Positions 1 through 11,083 of a stretch of DNA of 64,000 bases are shown here, in pieces. Origin of the DNA: Hofstenia miamia. Its lineage: Eukaryota; Xenacoelomorpha; Acoela. Position 1 is the stretch's first letter; every line of letters begins with the position of its first letter. The notes beneath the pieces are model-generated. The model ran no database searches and had not been told where the DNA came from. It saw only the letters and a program-made list of their open reading frames with translations. The translations under genes were made by a program, and so were the position numbers. The stretch is from positions 586,727 through 650,726 of the forward strand of contig SCFE01000117.1 of the NCBI GenBank assembly GCA_004352715.1. Reading direction: 5' to 3'.

Positions 1-26
1 GTTGGGCTTTTTTATGTACGTTAAAC

Positions 27-751
27 AGTTGGGGGGGCAAATTTGCCCCCCCCTGTCTAGAATGCTCATTTCTTGACGAAATTCGATAAAACTTTGTAGG
101 GTCGTAGTATGACATGTTACCATGAAGAAAAAAAGGTACCATCGTTTTTGGTCACATGGTCATGTGATGACGTCATCATTTTATGTCGACTTAACTGATT
201 TTACCATTTTTGCAACAAAAATTGAATAAAAAGCATCTTATACATATTTTTTGATGTATATTGGATACTTATAACATAATTAGTTTCCAAACATCATTTG
301 GTTAAAATTTGAACAGATTTTGAGCATTATTTATTGCGAAAATTAAAAATATGACGTCATCGCGGGTCGTAAAATAGACTTTTTTCCACATTTTTCATTT
401 TTTGAACCACAAATTGATATAAAAACAAAAGGAAAGTTTTTTTCATTGATTCGTGTTACCTTAGACATAATACATTGGAAAACCTACGTCTCAAAGCTTA
501 TAAAGACAAAAATATTGTGCTGTAGCCTCAAAAAAACTAGGTATTTTACCGTTTTTTTACCGAAATTTTGCCAATAGACCTCCAGAAAATGCTTACAGAG
601 CAAAAAGTACAGGTCCTTTTGACTCAAAATTTTCAGGGATTGGTTATAGATAAATTTTGTTCACTGAGTCGAAAAATTTAGTTGTGTAATGGGGTCTAAA
701 AAAAGTTATAAAAAATCTAAAGACAGGGGGGCAATTTTGCCCCCCCCAACT
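27..751. mobile_element. Non-autonomous TIR element with palindromic G/C-run ends
   Basis: The two ends are inverted copies of a roughly 32 bp motif made of AGTT, a G run, CAAATTTG, a C run and TGTCT (27-58 and about 719-751). Each terminus is also itself palindromic because of the G-run/C-run pair. The interior is AT-rich with no open frame, so any transposase would have to be supplied from elsewhere. Two TGACGTCA palindromes occur inside (about 167 and 353). No convincing target-site duplication could be fixed, so the superfamily is open. Confidence 0.6.
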
Positions 752-989
752 GGAATAGGGTTAAGCTGTAGGACATGGACATAAATGTATGTCAAAAAGA
801 TCAATAATGTGAGAAGACAAGATATGTAGAAACAGTTTTCTTCTTCGTGTAGTGGTACATATCTGGGAATGAAAAAGGATTATAAGAACAAATCTAATGT
901 GTTATAACATCCAGGGTCAAAACGACCCCTACTGTATATATTAAGTATACGAGGTGCATACAATTATATATTTCATAAAAACAAAAGTA

Positions 990-1836
990 TCACTAACGTT
1001 CAACATAGTCTCCCTTAACTTCAATGCACTTAGACCATCAGTGCTCAAGTGTCCCAATTTCAGGATGGAAGTCTTGTGGTTTTAAATTGAACCACTCACC
1101 CACGGCGGATTTCAGCTCCTCGTCTGTGTCCAAAGCGCCTCCCTGAAGGTCGCACTTCAAAGTAAGAAAATGTTTGAATCAGATCGGGGCTGTAGGCTGC
1201 GTAAGCCAACTGTTCGAAGCCCTTTTGATTGATTGTAGCTTGTGCCACACACCTCTTGTGCACCGGCACATTGTCATGCATAAGTAGCACACCACGAATC
1301 AGCAATCCTCGCCTCTTCTCCTTGATTGTTTGACGAAGCTTGACCATCAGATCCAAGTAGTACACACAAGTCATGGTGGCAAGCAGTCGATAAAAGAAGA
1401 CCCTTCGACGCCCAGAAGACTTATTGTCATCATTTTGCCTGTTGATGACTGAATCCGAAGCTTCCTTGCAAGAGAGGAGTCACTGTGCTTCAACTGCCAA
1501 GTGACGATCTTGCTCACAGAGTCACAGTTCTCATCTCTAGTTACCAGTCTCAGATGGAGGTGTCTCTGGCAGACACCTTGTAGAGATGAAGATGATTGTG
1601 AAGAATCTTCAAAACGTTCTATTCTGAAATGTCAAACGATGATCAATCATCAAAGAAATAGTTTTCTAAGGACTGATGGCCTCGCCTGAACCTAGGACCC
1701 GATAGGCGAATATGGAATATTCAGGAGCATCTTGCTGTTGCACCTTCGCCATCTGTTCCGTGTTTTCTTTTGCCAAAGAATCTTCTATGACAAGGAATTT
1801 GATGAAGGCTTTGCATTCAATCAGTGACAATTCCAT
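990..1836 (-). pseudogene. Degenerate mariner transposase
   Basis: This is a relic of a DD34D mariner transposase, which cuts and pastes its own element at TA sites in the nucleus. The N-terminus starts at an ATG on the complement of 1834-1836 and shows the helix-turn-helix style opening IKFLVIEDSL. The catalytic core remains at 1096-1300, with the second aspartate in LLMHDNVPVHKR and the third in AYSPDL about 34 residues later. Remnants of the C-terminal tail can be read to about 990. Several stops and frameshifts separate the pieces, and the first catalytic aspartate region near 1450-1500 is not intact. The lower-coordinate end seems to begin at TA plus CGAGGTG near 949, typical of mariner ends, but the partner TIR was not found. 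It is inactive; the family call is solid, the exact limits are not. Confidence 0.85.
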
Positions 1837-2106
1837 TTTCTACATTGATTCAATGAGTTTGCAGTCTTCTTATAAATGAATTGATAAACCAATTGAACAG
1901 TTCTATGGCTGTGAACATAATTAACATCGGTCAACTTACACACGAAATTAGAACCTAATTTATCATCTCTTTATGCACTGGAAAGTACTAAACTGGTCAA
2001 ATGACTCCTATAAATGTCTTAGTGTTAAAACACAAAAGAGAAAAGAGAAATTCAGAAGAGGAGATTACAGCATCAATAAAAAGTATGTGAGCAAGTTCTA
2101 TTAAAA

Positions 2107-2130
2107 NNNNATATATATATATATATATAC
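2107..2130. repeat. Short N gap plus (AT)n microsatellite
   Basis: Four unknown bases are followed by an uninterrupted AT dinucleotide run. The true repeat length is uncertain because the gap lies at its edge. Confidence 0.9.
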
Positions 2131-3596
2131 CTGAAATTACTATTAGTGTTAAAATATCTAGTCTGCTTCACCTAGATCAGCAATTCTTCATCTGAATCAA
2201 TAACCCTTATAAGCAATATGATTAAGCATGTATTCATATCTGTAACTGAAATTAAGAAGTTTAATTACACCTGGAATTTCAGTCAGGGCTCAAATTAGGA
2301 GGTATTGCACCCCAATCTGTGCTATAATTTCAGTAAAAATTTTTAACCAAAATCAAATTTGAATTTCAGAATCAGACTATATCATCATATGAATATAGAT
2401 ACATGTGGTAGTGATGGACATCTCTTTACACGTAAGATAAGATATTCCTTATTCAGATAAATGTTAACAATCAGGAACTGGCAATTTATCGGAATAGCCT
2501 CATCAAATATACAAAACATACGTACAAATACATACAATAGAATATAACATTATATACAATAAATCTGTTAGGCTAATGATTAATTACTATAAAAGATTTT
2601 AAGAACAAGGTGTTGTATAGTCATTATTATATATCCTAGCCTTGCTTTAACCAAGATATACCTTTGTTTACGAAAAATTTTAATGTGCTTTTTAAAAGCT
2701 TGCTATTTTTCATTGTTCATTATCTCTTTAGGTAATGAGATCCAAGTTCGAATAGCAGTATTAATGAATGATTGCTTCAAAACTTTTTCTTTATATTTAG
2801 TACAGATAAAGTGTTTTGATCTGGAATTCTGCTTGTGAATAAAACTTGGCATTAAACTAATATTGCATTAAATGTGTGGTATTATGCAGACATGTGATTG
2901 AACAACAATGGTTGGTGCAATTGAACATGAGCGAATTAATTTTTTCTTGCATATGTACTGAAAACTATTGACATTGCTGATGTAGAAGAAAAACGGAGTG
3001 CAGCTGTGTTATTTTTCAGGAAAATATGCAACTATCGGGAAAGGTAGGATAGAGCCTAGCATTTCTGCTACTAGGTCGGACTGTTTCTTGCCAAAAAATC
3101 TTAGTGGGGGGTCCATCCCGGGAGCCTCTTCTGAATCCGCCACTGATTAAAATTATATCTTCGTACAGTCCTTTTATTTTGATAGAATTTATGCTATTTA
3201 TTCTAAATCATATATGTTTACTATAGAAACTCGTAATACCATTTGCAGAACAAAAAAGTGCAAATGTATAAACTGACTTCAACTAATCTTAAAGTGCAAT
3301 ATTACGCATAACATGCATATACGCATAGATTATAATTAAAGGCTGTTTTCAGCATTTAGCCTAAAAAATTACCTTGAGTTTGTAAAACGCAATGCCTTCT
3401 GTAAATGCAAATCCAAACATTGTAAATGGCTCTCGATTTTGTTTTACAATAACTGGTCCGCAATGCACTAGCTTCTCTGATTTTATCAACCCTAATAGAA
3501 TTTCCTTTTGCTTCAAATGGTTCCAATCTGTATGTGTCTTCTTTGAAAAGGCTTTGAAGAAAAAATTGTGTATTTTTTCTCTAAAAATATATAAAA
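2131..3596. other. AT-rich non-coding DNA with a hAT-type terminus
   Basis: No coding segment is supported here. The only recognisable piece is at about 3103-3149, a C/G-rich stretch ending in CCGCCACTG; read on the minus strand it starts CAGTGGCGGATTCAG, a typical hAT-like end. Its partner end was not found, so this is a fragment. Confidence 0.5.
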
Positions 3597-4173
3597 TAGC
3601 AAGATTATTTATGAATATAGCTAATCGAAAATTTCATCACTATACTTAGAGCAACTTTTACAAATTGCAAAGCACTTTTCTAATTAAAATTCGTAGGCAT
3701 CTTAAATGATAGTTTAGTTCTTGTAGATAATCAGAATACATTGTAAACATGGCTGTACTCCTAAATATTTAACAAAGAAAATCTTAATTTGAGTACTGTG
3801 TTTTATATAGTATATTTTGGGAAAATTTCATTTCTCAACAAATAAAATTCAACACACCAAACCCGATAATGCAAACCCTAACAAGAGAAGCTGGGTCCAA
3901 AATTAAATTTATCAAGGTGGGCTTAGCCCCCTCTTCTCCCACATCGAGTACACCCTGGTTATAAAGTTTATTGTTAATCAATTATTTCAAATGAATTGAA
4001 TGTCAACAATGACTGTTTACCTTTGTAGTATTTAATAATCTATACATAAATTCATTCAAAATGCAAAGTTTTTGAATAACCAATCATCTATAAGATGCAA
4101 GTAAACTTTTTAAGTTAGAAACTTTGAATAACATATTTAACTAGTAATGATTGTACACAAACATTTAAGAGCT
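3597..4173 (+). repeat. 577 bp direct repeat, copy 1
   Basis: Nearly identical to 6658-7234, with only a handful of differences. The second copy is bounded on both sides by a single N, so the duplication may be an assembly product and not a genomic event. The contents are non-coding, apart from the tail of an unconvincing open frame. Copy 1 continues smoothly into its flanks, so it is probably in the correct place. Confidence 0.9.
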
Positions 4174-4265
4174 GAACTAAATTGAGCTACCAATACAATA
4201 CTTAGCACTAGAAAGTCCAATGATTCTATATCTTAAATTCATGCAGCTGTCAGAATTGACGCATT

Positions 4266-5591
4266 TAAGTAAAACTAACAAAAACAAAACAAATGAAAGA
4301 AAAGTGTCAGAAGAACAAAATGAGCTGTTTTTCTATTTAAATTCTCATTTCATGAGGAATTACAAATGCATTTAAGATGTGCAAAGTGGTCAAATTTGAC
4401 CGCTCGGACTTTCCGTGTTAAACAAGAAATAAATTGATAACAACTATTTAACACTGGTAGTGATAATTGAGTAAATAAATAAGTATTCATTGCTAAAGCT
4501 AAAATATAACTTTAGATAACATAAAAATGCTACAAATTACTTTATTGCCCATTTAAATGATGTGTGCAGAGGGTGAAAGACTGCGGATTTATTAATTAAT
4601 AGAATTAAATAATCATGTTTCCAAAAATAAACATTGTAATGTAGTAGATTGCACGAAAACAATTATAAGATAAGCATATATGGATAAATTGATAACAAAA
4701 TCTACAGTGCTGGGAAAATTTTTTAAAAATATATTTCATAAAATATTTTTGGAATTGGGCTACCTTTGAACGTTTCCAAGCAAAGTAAAACAAAAAAAAA
4801 TTCAATTTAAAATTACCTTTTCAATAATAGTGTAAATTCACACAGAAATATTAGAAATATAGTGATTTTCGCATAGTTTTAAGGAATTTATAGGATATAA
4901 TTTTAGATCTGTAGACATTTCTGAGACCTAAGTAAAACTAACAAAAACAAAACAAATGAAAGAAAAGTGTCAGAAGAACAAAATGAGCTGTTTTTCTATT
5001 TAAATTCTCATTTCATGAAGAATTACAAATGCATTTAAGATGTGCAAAGTGGTCAAATTTGACCGCTCGGACTTTCCGTGTTAAACAAGAAATAAATTGA
5101 TAACAACTATTTAACACTGGTAGTGATAATTGAGTAAATAAATACGTATTCATTGCTAAAGCTAAAATATAACTTTAGAAAACACAAAAATGCGACAAAT
5201 CACTTTAATGCCCATTTAAATGATGTGTGCAGAGGGTGAAAGACTGCGGATTTATTAATTTATAGAATTAAATAATCATGTTTCCAAAAATAAACATTGT
5301 AATGTAGTAGATTGCACGAAAACAATTATAAGATAAGCATATATGGATAAATTGATAACAAAATCTACAGTGCTGGGAAAATTTATTAAAAATATATTTT
5401 ATAAAATATTTTTGGAATTGGGCTACCTTTGAACGTTTCATAGCAAAGAAAAACAACAAAAAATTCAATTTAAAATTACCTTTTCAATAATAGTGTAAAT
5501 TCACACAGAAATATTAGAAATATAGTGATTTTCGCATAGTTTTAAGGAATTTATAGGAAATAATTTTAGATCTGTAGACATTTCTGAGACC
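4266..5591 (+). repeat. Two tandem copies of a 663 bp unit
   Basis: 4266-4928 and 4929-5591 are head-to-tail copies differing at scattered bases and small indels, so this looks like a real recent tandem duplication and not a duplicated contig. Each unit begins TAAGTAAAACTAAC and ends near TTTCTGAGACC. A 66-codon open frame occurs on the minus strand of both units, but its composition (Phe/Ile/Tyr-rich) and lack of any recognisable domain suggest AT-rich noise. Confidence 0.9.
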
Positions 5592-5795
5592 CTACATGAA
5601 TTTAAACAACACCTTTTTAAATCAAGATAAAACTGATTGTTATAAGTAATCAATAAATATATGTAAATAAGCTTAAGTAGAAGTCTTGGATAAATAAATT
5701 ATCATATTCCAGAGTTCATTTGAAATATGGTACCTCAGTAAATTTAGCTACACTGCACTGTAATATTTAATATCGTGAATATTTATAAAACTCAC

Positions 5796-6053
5796 TTAAT
5801 AGTGGATTCCTCCAAGCGATGCAAGACGGATTTTATATTATCGCAATTTCTTGATAATAGCAGATGACTATTGCGGACAGCACTAGCAAAAAATAGTTTT
5901 CTAAAGACGTCATGTTTAAGATGAGTATAGTTCTTCATGATGCCAGTATCATTGGAAGCGCTTAAAAAGATTTGGTCTAACTCTATAGGATAAGCTTCCC
6001 ATCTAGAAATTTCCATAGTAGTGATTCCAATAGTTAAGTTAGCTAGCAATTGT
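5796..6053 (-). CDS. Internal exon of an unrecognised gene
   Basis: This exon encodes 86 codons of a predicted soluble, helical protein with no domain I recognise. The upstream border on the minus strand is TTTAG before ACAATTG. The downstream border is ATTAA followed by GTGAGT, a near-perfect donor. It enters in phase 2 and leaves in phase 2. Joining it to the exon ending at 6158 gives an uninterrupted frame across a 104 bp intron, the strongest evidence that both are real. The reading includes ISRWEAYPIELDQIF and HDVFRKLFFASAVRNSHLL. The donor at 5791-5795 means a further exon lies at lower coordinates; I could not find it, and the 663 bp tandem duplication intervenes. No retroelement or transposase motif is present, so a host gene is most likely. 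Confidence 0.6.
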
Positions 6054-6157
6054 CTAAATGAACGAAGTTATTGAACATTATATAAATCGTTTAAGAACCA
6101 CGTCAAAGTGAAGAATATTTGTATATACGAATCTATCTTTACTCATCAAAGACATAC

Positions 6158-6489
6158 CTTTGATTTTTACTGAATTTTTCTGCATTTGGAGTATCACATT
6201 TGAATGGGTTAGAAGAGAGAAACTTTAGCACCGATGCACTGAACTTATGATAGCAAAAGAATTTGCGAAATGAATCGATTATCAAGGTCCATTGCTTTGA
6301 TTTTTCTGTAGAATCATCGATTACAAACAATGATTTTATCAATGAATCGTGCAAATTACATATTTCATCAATCGAGTCATGCAAATTCTGGTAGCATACA
6401 AACTTTTCTCTTGCATCTAGCAAAGACTGCAAATGCTTCTGCTCTGACTTAAAAAATAATTTTAAGTTTTGCATTAAACTTGCAGGCCT
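6158..6489 (-). CDS. Internal or first exon of the same unrecognised gene
   Basis: About 110 codons on the minus strand, ending in AATCAAAG followed by GTATGT, an excellent splice donor in phase 2. The upstream limit is either an ATG at 6474 or a splice acceptor (CTTTTAG) giving a start at 6489; the frame is open for both. The translation is charged and helix-prone (SEQKHLQSLLDAREKFVCYQ, then DSFRKFFCYHKFSASVLKFL) and has no signal peptide or membrane segment. The first 33 bases lie inside a 200 bp segment that recurs at 7236-7435, so the upstream exon order is unreliable in this assembly. The function is unknown; the codon pattern and the matched splice phase with 5796-6053 argue for a genuine gene. 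Confidence 0.6.
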
Positions 6490-6656
6490 AAAAGTATATG
6501 TTCAGGCATAGTACAACTATTTTGTATGACATGATCATCCAAAGATGTTGTGTTATAAGACACTATTATATTTTTATAAATTTTAATAAGTTATTTTGCA
6601 TTTTCGTAATTGGTTGGTCTCTAAAAACAATAAATTTTATAACTTTGATTTAACGG
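6457..6656 (+). repeat. 200 bp repeat A, copy 1 (probable assembly duplication)
   Basis: Apparently identical to 7236-7435. Between them sits a second copy of 3597-4173, with a single N at each junction (6657 and 7235). The symmetric layout A-N-B-N-A suggests a scaffolding or gap-filling error. The true locus may contain A only once. Confidence 0.85.
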
Positions 6657-6657
6657 N

Positions 6658-7234
6658 TAGCAAGATTATTTATGAATATAGCTAATCGAAAATTTCATCA
6701 CTATACTTAGAGCAACTTTTACAAATTGCAAAGCACTTTTCTAATTAAAATTCGTAGGCATCTTAAATGATAGTTTAGTTCTTGTAGATAATCAGAATAC
6801 ATTGTAAACATGGCTGTACTCCTAAATATTTAACAAAGAAAATCTTAATTTGAGTACTGTGTTTTATATAGTATATTTTGGGAAAATTTCATTTCTCAAC
6901 AAATAAAATTCAACACACCAAACCCGATAATGCAAACCTTAACAAGAGAAGCTGGGTCCAAAATTGAATTTATCAAGGTGGGCTTAGCCCCCTCTTCTCC
7001 CACATCGAGTACACAATAGTTATAATGTTTATTGTTAATCAATTATTTCAAATGAATTGAATGTCAACAATGACTGTTTACCTTTGTAGTATTTAATAAT
7101 CTATACATAAATTCATTCAAAATGCAAAGTTCTTGAATAACCAATCATCTATAAGATGCAAGTAAACTTTTTAAGTTAGAAACTTTGAATAACATATTTA
7201 ACTAGTAATGATTGTACACAAACATTTAAGAGCT
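6658..7234 (+). repeat. 577 bp direct repeat, copy 2, between single-N junctions
   Basis: Second copy of 3597-4173, with few substitutions. Both borders are single ambiguous bases. It probably represents an allelic or misplaced contig. Confidence 0.85.
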
Positions 7235-7235
7235 N

Positions 7236-7435
7236 TAATTTTAAGTTTTGCATTAAACTTGCAGGCCTAAAAGTATATGTTCAGGCATAGTACAACTATT
7301 TTGTATGACATGATCATCCAAAGATGTTGTGTTATAAGACACTATTATATTTTTATAAATTTTAATAAGTTATTTTGCATTTTCGTAATTGGTTGGTCTC
7401 TAAAAACAATAAATTTTATAACTTTGATTTAACGG
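7236..7435 (+). repeat. 200 bp repeat A, copy 2
   Basis: Second copy of 6457-6656. After it the sequence continues uniquely (CTAAGAACATC), so this copy is the one joined to real downstream sequence. Confidence 0.85.
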
Positions 7436-7559
7436 CTAAGAACATCTCATTTTATGTAGATTTATGTAATTAAATATATAAATATACAGTAAATGAACCC
7501 TATATAGGGGGTAAAAATTATTTCTCAATTTACTCGAATTGTTTCATCAGATTTTCATC

Positions 7560-8345
7560 TGTCCCGCTGGACAGTTTTTCCTTCAAAATATTTCCCACCC
7601 CATGCTCCTTTAAAAGCCTGAAAAATTTGAACAATTTCCTTCGAACACTTCTTGACAGACATTCCTTACGTAATTGTAAGCACAGGAAAAATACCATTTT
7701 CAAATATCACTGGACTCTTGGGAGTATTTTCCTTCCCTAGGAACCCAACTACTGCTGTGAAACTCACTGGTCTTTAGTGTCCTTATTACCTAGCTATATG
7801 ATGCACTATCATTTACCTTCAAGTAGTTTATCCAAGCCATTGTAAATCTTGCATTTCCCCCATTTAAGTGTTCCATCACTGCCTGGTATATGAGCAACTG
7901 ATTTTTATAACCTCTAATCTTTGATCTAAGCCATTTTTTTGCTCTTCTGGGATGAAGCTATTCCTCCTTAAGTAATACGTTAGCCTGCTTGAAACAACTT
8001 AGGTTTACGCTTTCCAAATAGTTGGGAAACATGTTTGTGACCTGAAGTTGTTTGTTTCACTTCTATTCTTAAGTTCTTTCTGTATCAGGGTGGTGTTTCC
8101 TACTACCATCCTCTTGGATACCCACTCATCACGTATTCTTCCAATGCTGTGGGCTCTCACTATTCCGTGTGGACTTCTTCAACCAATTTTCCCACGTATC
8201 TCATCATTGCCTGGTGCTTCCAAGTTTTCATTTTCCTTCAGATTTGTTGTTGCTGTTTTGCTAACTTAACACATCTTCATCGGAATTCCTTTTGCTTTCT
8301 CAGAATAATCTATTACTAGTCATCGGCTTGTTCACTTCCACTCTC
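7560..8345 (-). pseudogene. Degenerate LINE reverse transcriptase
   Basis: Read on the minus strand, the broken frames include RSKIRGYKNQLLIYQAVMEH followed by ARFTMAWINYLK. This resembles the RT region of a LINE clade that carries a KDQLLIDKA...MAWIDYKKAYD type block. The aspartate of the active motif has decayed to asparagine (WINYLKVND), and many stops are present, so it is dead. The plus-strand frame at 8048-8269 is an antisense shadow of it. The flank at about 8320-8500 resembles 52200-52330, which lies beside another LINE relic of similar type at 50.9-52 kb, so both probably belong to one family. Confidence 0.6.
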
Positions 8346-8500
8346 AGCAGCAGTAAGTTTAAAAATGAGGTCAATACTTGGTAAAACCTGATGAATGGCA
8401 TCAATGCCATTACTATAAATTTGTAGTTTTATAGAAACTTCTAAGATCTACTATTTGTAATGTACCCCTTCATCTAGTATTTACTTTACATGTGATAGAG
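8320..8500. repeat. Dispersed repeat shared with the 52.2 kb region
   Basis: CACTTCCACTCTCAGCAGCA and the downstream CTTCTAAGATCTACTATTTG match, with substitutions and indels, the segment at 52205-52330 and its duplicate at 52815-52950. It flanks a LINE relic in both places and is probably an untranslated part of that LINE. Confidence 0.6.
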
Positions 8501-8551
8501 TTAATTTAGTCCTATGGGTTAATATGCATTGCAAAATACGAGTGCGCAGGT

Positions 8552-8690
8552 CTCTTAGCAACATCTTTAATTTAATATCGATTTATTTGCGAGTGAATCC
8601 GTAAATCAAAATTTAAAATAACCTGAGGTTTCGAACAGTATTGTCATGTTTCAGCAATGTATTGCAAAAAACTACAATTTGCAAGGTTAA
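8552..8690 (+). repeat. ~140 bp direct repeat left of a LINE fragment
   Basis: Matches 9823-9957 at roughly 80-85 percent by eye, sharing CAACATCTTTAATTTAATAT and TTTCGAACAGTATTGTCAT. The two copies frame the LINE fragment between them. Confidence 0.8.
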
Positions 8691-9720
8691 AGTTATGCTC
8701 CCTCAAAATTCTTTTCTACTCCGATTTGTGACTCGCTACCAAGTCCTTCAAGCAATAAATAATCTAAAGGTTAATAAATCAAGCGGACCTTTTGAAATAC
8801 CGACATGGTGTATTAAAGATTGTGCAAAATTCATTAGTAGTCCTTTATGCCATATCATCAATCACTGAATACAACTAAATACCTTTCCATTAATTTTAAA
8901 ATTAGATAATGTTACTCCCGTATATAAAAGAGATAACCCGCAAAGATATTGCCATTGCCGGCCTATTTCAATCATCTCGTCTTTTGCAAAATCTTTGAAA
9001 AATTAATATTTGACCAAATAAACACTTATGTCCATAACAAATCAATCTTTCGAATACTCAATTCGGCTTTCGCAAAGCTAACTCCACCGCTTTACTTTAC
9101 GCTAGTGAAAATTGGAGATCTTATCTCGATAATAACAATTTGTCACAATTGCTTCTATCGATTTGTCCAAAGCATTTGATTCCATTGATCACTATATTCT
9201 TCTTAAAAAGCTAGAATACATTGGTTTCGACACTAATAGTATAAATTTAGTAAGGTGCTACTCAAGTCATCGTTTTCAAAGAGTAGAGGTAAATGGTATA
9301 TTTTCTAACTGGGGTGAAACTTACAAAGGTGTTCCACAGGATACTGTTTTAGGACTTCTATTTTTCTCGTTGTATGTAAAAGCAAGTTGGCTATGATTGT
9401 GGAATAGTGCAGTATGTGAAGGACACATGATAATCAAATAGAAACATCAATTAGTAAGTTAGAAGTCAATCTGTCTCAACAGCTAAAATATTTTAATATA
9501 TCCCATTTAACTGTAAATCCCTCTAAAACAGAATTCTGTGTTATGTCTCCCTTTCACAAAGATAATCAATCACACATTTTAAATTTTTCGGGGTCAAAAA
9601 TTATTCTAGTCGAATCTTTCAAATACCTTGGAGTAGCAATCGATAATAAATTGAACTATTCAAGTCACATACGCAAAGTATTACGCAAAATGGTAATGGG
9701 AATTAAAACTATTCACATAT
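8690..9720 (+). pseudogene. LINE reverse transcriptase fragment (Jockey/CR1-like)
   Basis: Broken frames carry successive RT blocks in the right order. NNLKVNKSSGP is at about 8760, ISIISSFAKIFEKLIFDQIN at about 8965 (a frameshift is needed) and LSKAFDSIDHYILLKKLEYI at about 9160. GVPQDTVLGLLF follows at about 9330, a degraded YADD region at about 9400, and VESFKYLGVAIDNKLNYSSH at about 9615. Stops, frameshifts and loss of the catalytic YADD make it inactive. No endonuclease domain or poly-A tail is visible. The fragment sits between ~140 bp direct repeats, which is far longer than a normal LINE target-site duplication. Confidence 0.85.
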
Positions 9721-9822
9721 AGGAAAATTTGTAAATTCCAAAATGAAATCGATGTTGGTTAACTATCTAGTATTAAGTCATTATAGATACTGTAATGTTT
9801 TATTTAATAACATAAACCACTC

Positions 9823-9957
9823 TCAGCAACATCTTTAATTTAATATCGATTGATTTACCTGTGAATCCGTAAAGCAAAATTTAAAAAAAACATGACGTTT
9901 CGAACAGTATTGTCATATTTCACATTGCATTGCAAAAAGCTGTTATTTGCAGGGTGA
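9823..9957 (+). repeat. ~140 bp direct repeat right of a LINE fragment
   Basis: Partner of 8552-8690. Same orientation, diverged by substitutions and small indels. Confidence 0.8.
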
Positions 9958-10510
9958 AATTTATACATGTATGAGTGCCAAGGGAAACCTTTTACATGTA
10001 TTGGAGTGACTCGTAATATTGTACCGTTTAAGCATTCGAAGACGATATTTTCAGCGCATTCGAAATGTGAATTAATAATATAACAGCCGAAAACCCTGTT
10101 AAACATCAAAGGTAAAGAAAAAATTTGCACATTCTTAGCAGTTGACTAGGTCGAGGTAATTTATCAAACAAGAAGTAGATCATACTATTATTTAGAGTTC
10201 TATTTTACATTATTGTAATTTATGGAATGCATAAGTGCTTAAGTGAATACATAAGTTAGCAGGCAGATAAAAAGTCCTTTTATAAAAGTAAGGAAGCAAA
10301 ATATGACATCAATGAATTATACATTAGGCATAAATATATGTAGTAGAATATAAATTAATCATACCGTGTTATTTTCCCACTTTTACTATTAAACTATGAA
10401 AAATATTTGTGGAAAAATATTGATGAAAATGATACAAACGCAGCTTTGTTTTAATTCAGTATTATTACAGATATATTTTTATATGCCTCAAATTTGAATT
10501 TATTTCGAGC

Positions 10511-11083
10511 TATAGCTCAAGTAAAAAAAGTGGCCACATTATAAATACATTTTTGATAACAAATGAAAGACAAATAAAGGCTTATAAAATAGATTTGAAA
10601 ATATAATTTTCTCAGCTTGTAACCTGGTGACAAAGTTATTTGACAAGTTTGCCATGCAAAGTGTGACAGGCAGATCTTGAAACTGAATCCATTATACGGC
10701 CTCTAACTTCTTGAGTTATTTGGTGTTGCGATTCAAGGATGTAACTCTTTAATTCTTTCAGGTTTGTGGGATTTTTTCTCGACGAAATCCTTAAGAATCT
10801 GCCACACGTTCTCTATGAGTACTAGATCTGGCGAATTCGGTGGCCATTGCATAACTTGAATATTATAATTGGTAAAAAATTCTTTGGTCGTTTTCGAAAA
10901 ATGAGGGGTTGCTTCATCTTGTTCTAAGATCCATGTATCGGAATATAAGCAGTTGCGTATGGTACAAATTCCTCGAGTATTTGGCAATATTTTGAACTAT
11001 AAATTGTACCAGTGCCATCTAGTGTTAAAACTAATTAATAATCAAATTTTGAAAAATGGCCACCTTTTTTTACTTGAGCTATA
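10511..11083 (-). mobile_element. Internally deleted Tc1-like element
   Basis: Inverted ends read TATAGCTCAAGTAAAAAAAG at 10511 and its complement at about 11057-11083. TA dinucleotides occur at the borders, as expected for Tc1. The only coding remnant is the C-terminal third of the transposase at 10733-10987 on the minus strand. It has the second catalytic position in ILEQDEATPHFS (aspartate kept as QDEA) and the third in SPDLVLIENVWQILK, where the glutamate precedes NVW. The HTH region and first aspartate are missing, so the copy is a deletion derivative that cannot move itself. The length is about 573 bp against 1.3-1.7 kb for typical intact Tc1 elements. Confidence 0.8.

Noticed and set aside
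32-751. TGACGTCA palindromes as CRE-type regulatory sites
   Set aside because: They lie inside a non-autonomous element with no gene nearby; chance or element-internal.
4605-5468. 66-codon minus-strand frames conserved in both 663 bp units
   Set aside because: Conservation follows from the DNA duplication; composition is Phe/Ile/Tyr-rich with no domain or splice signals.
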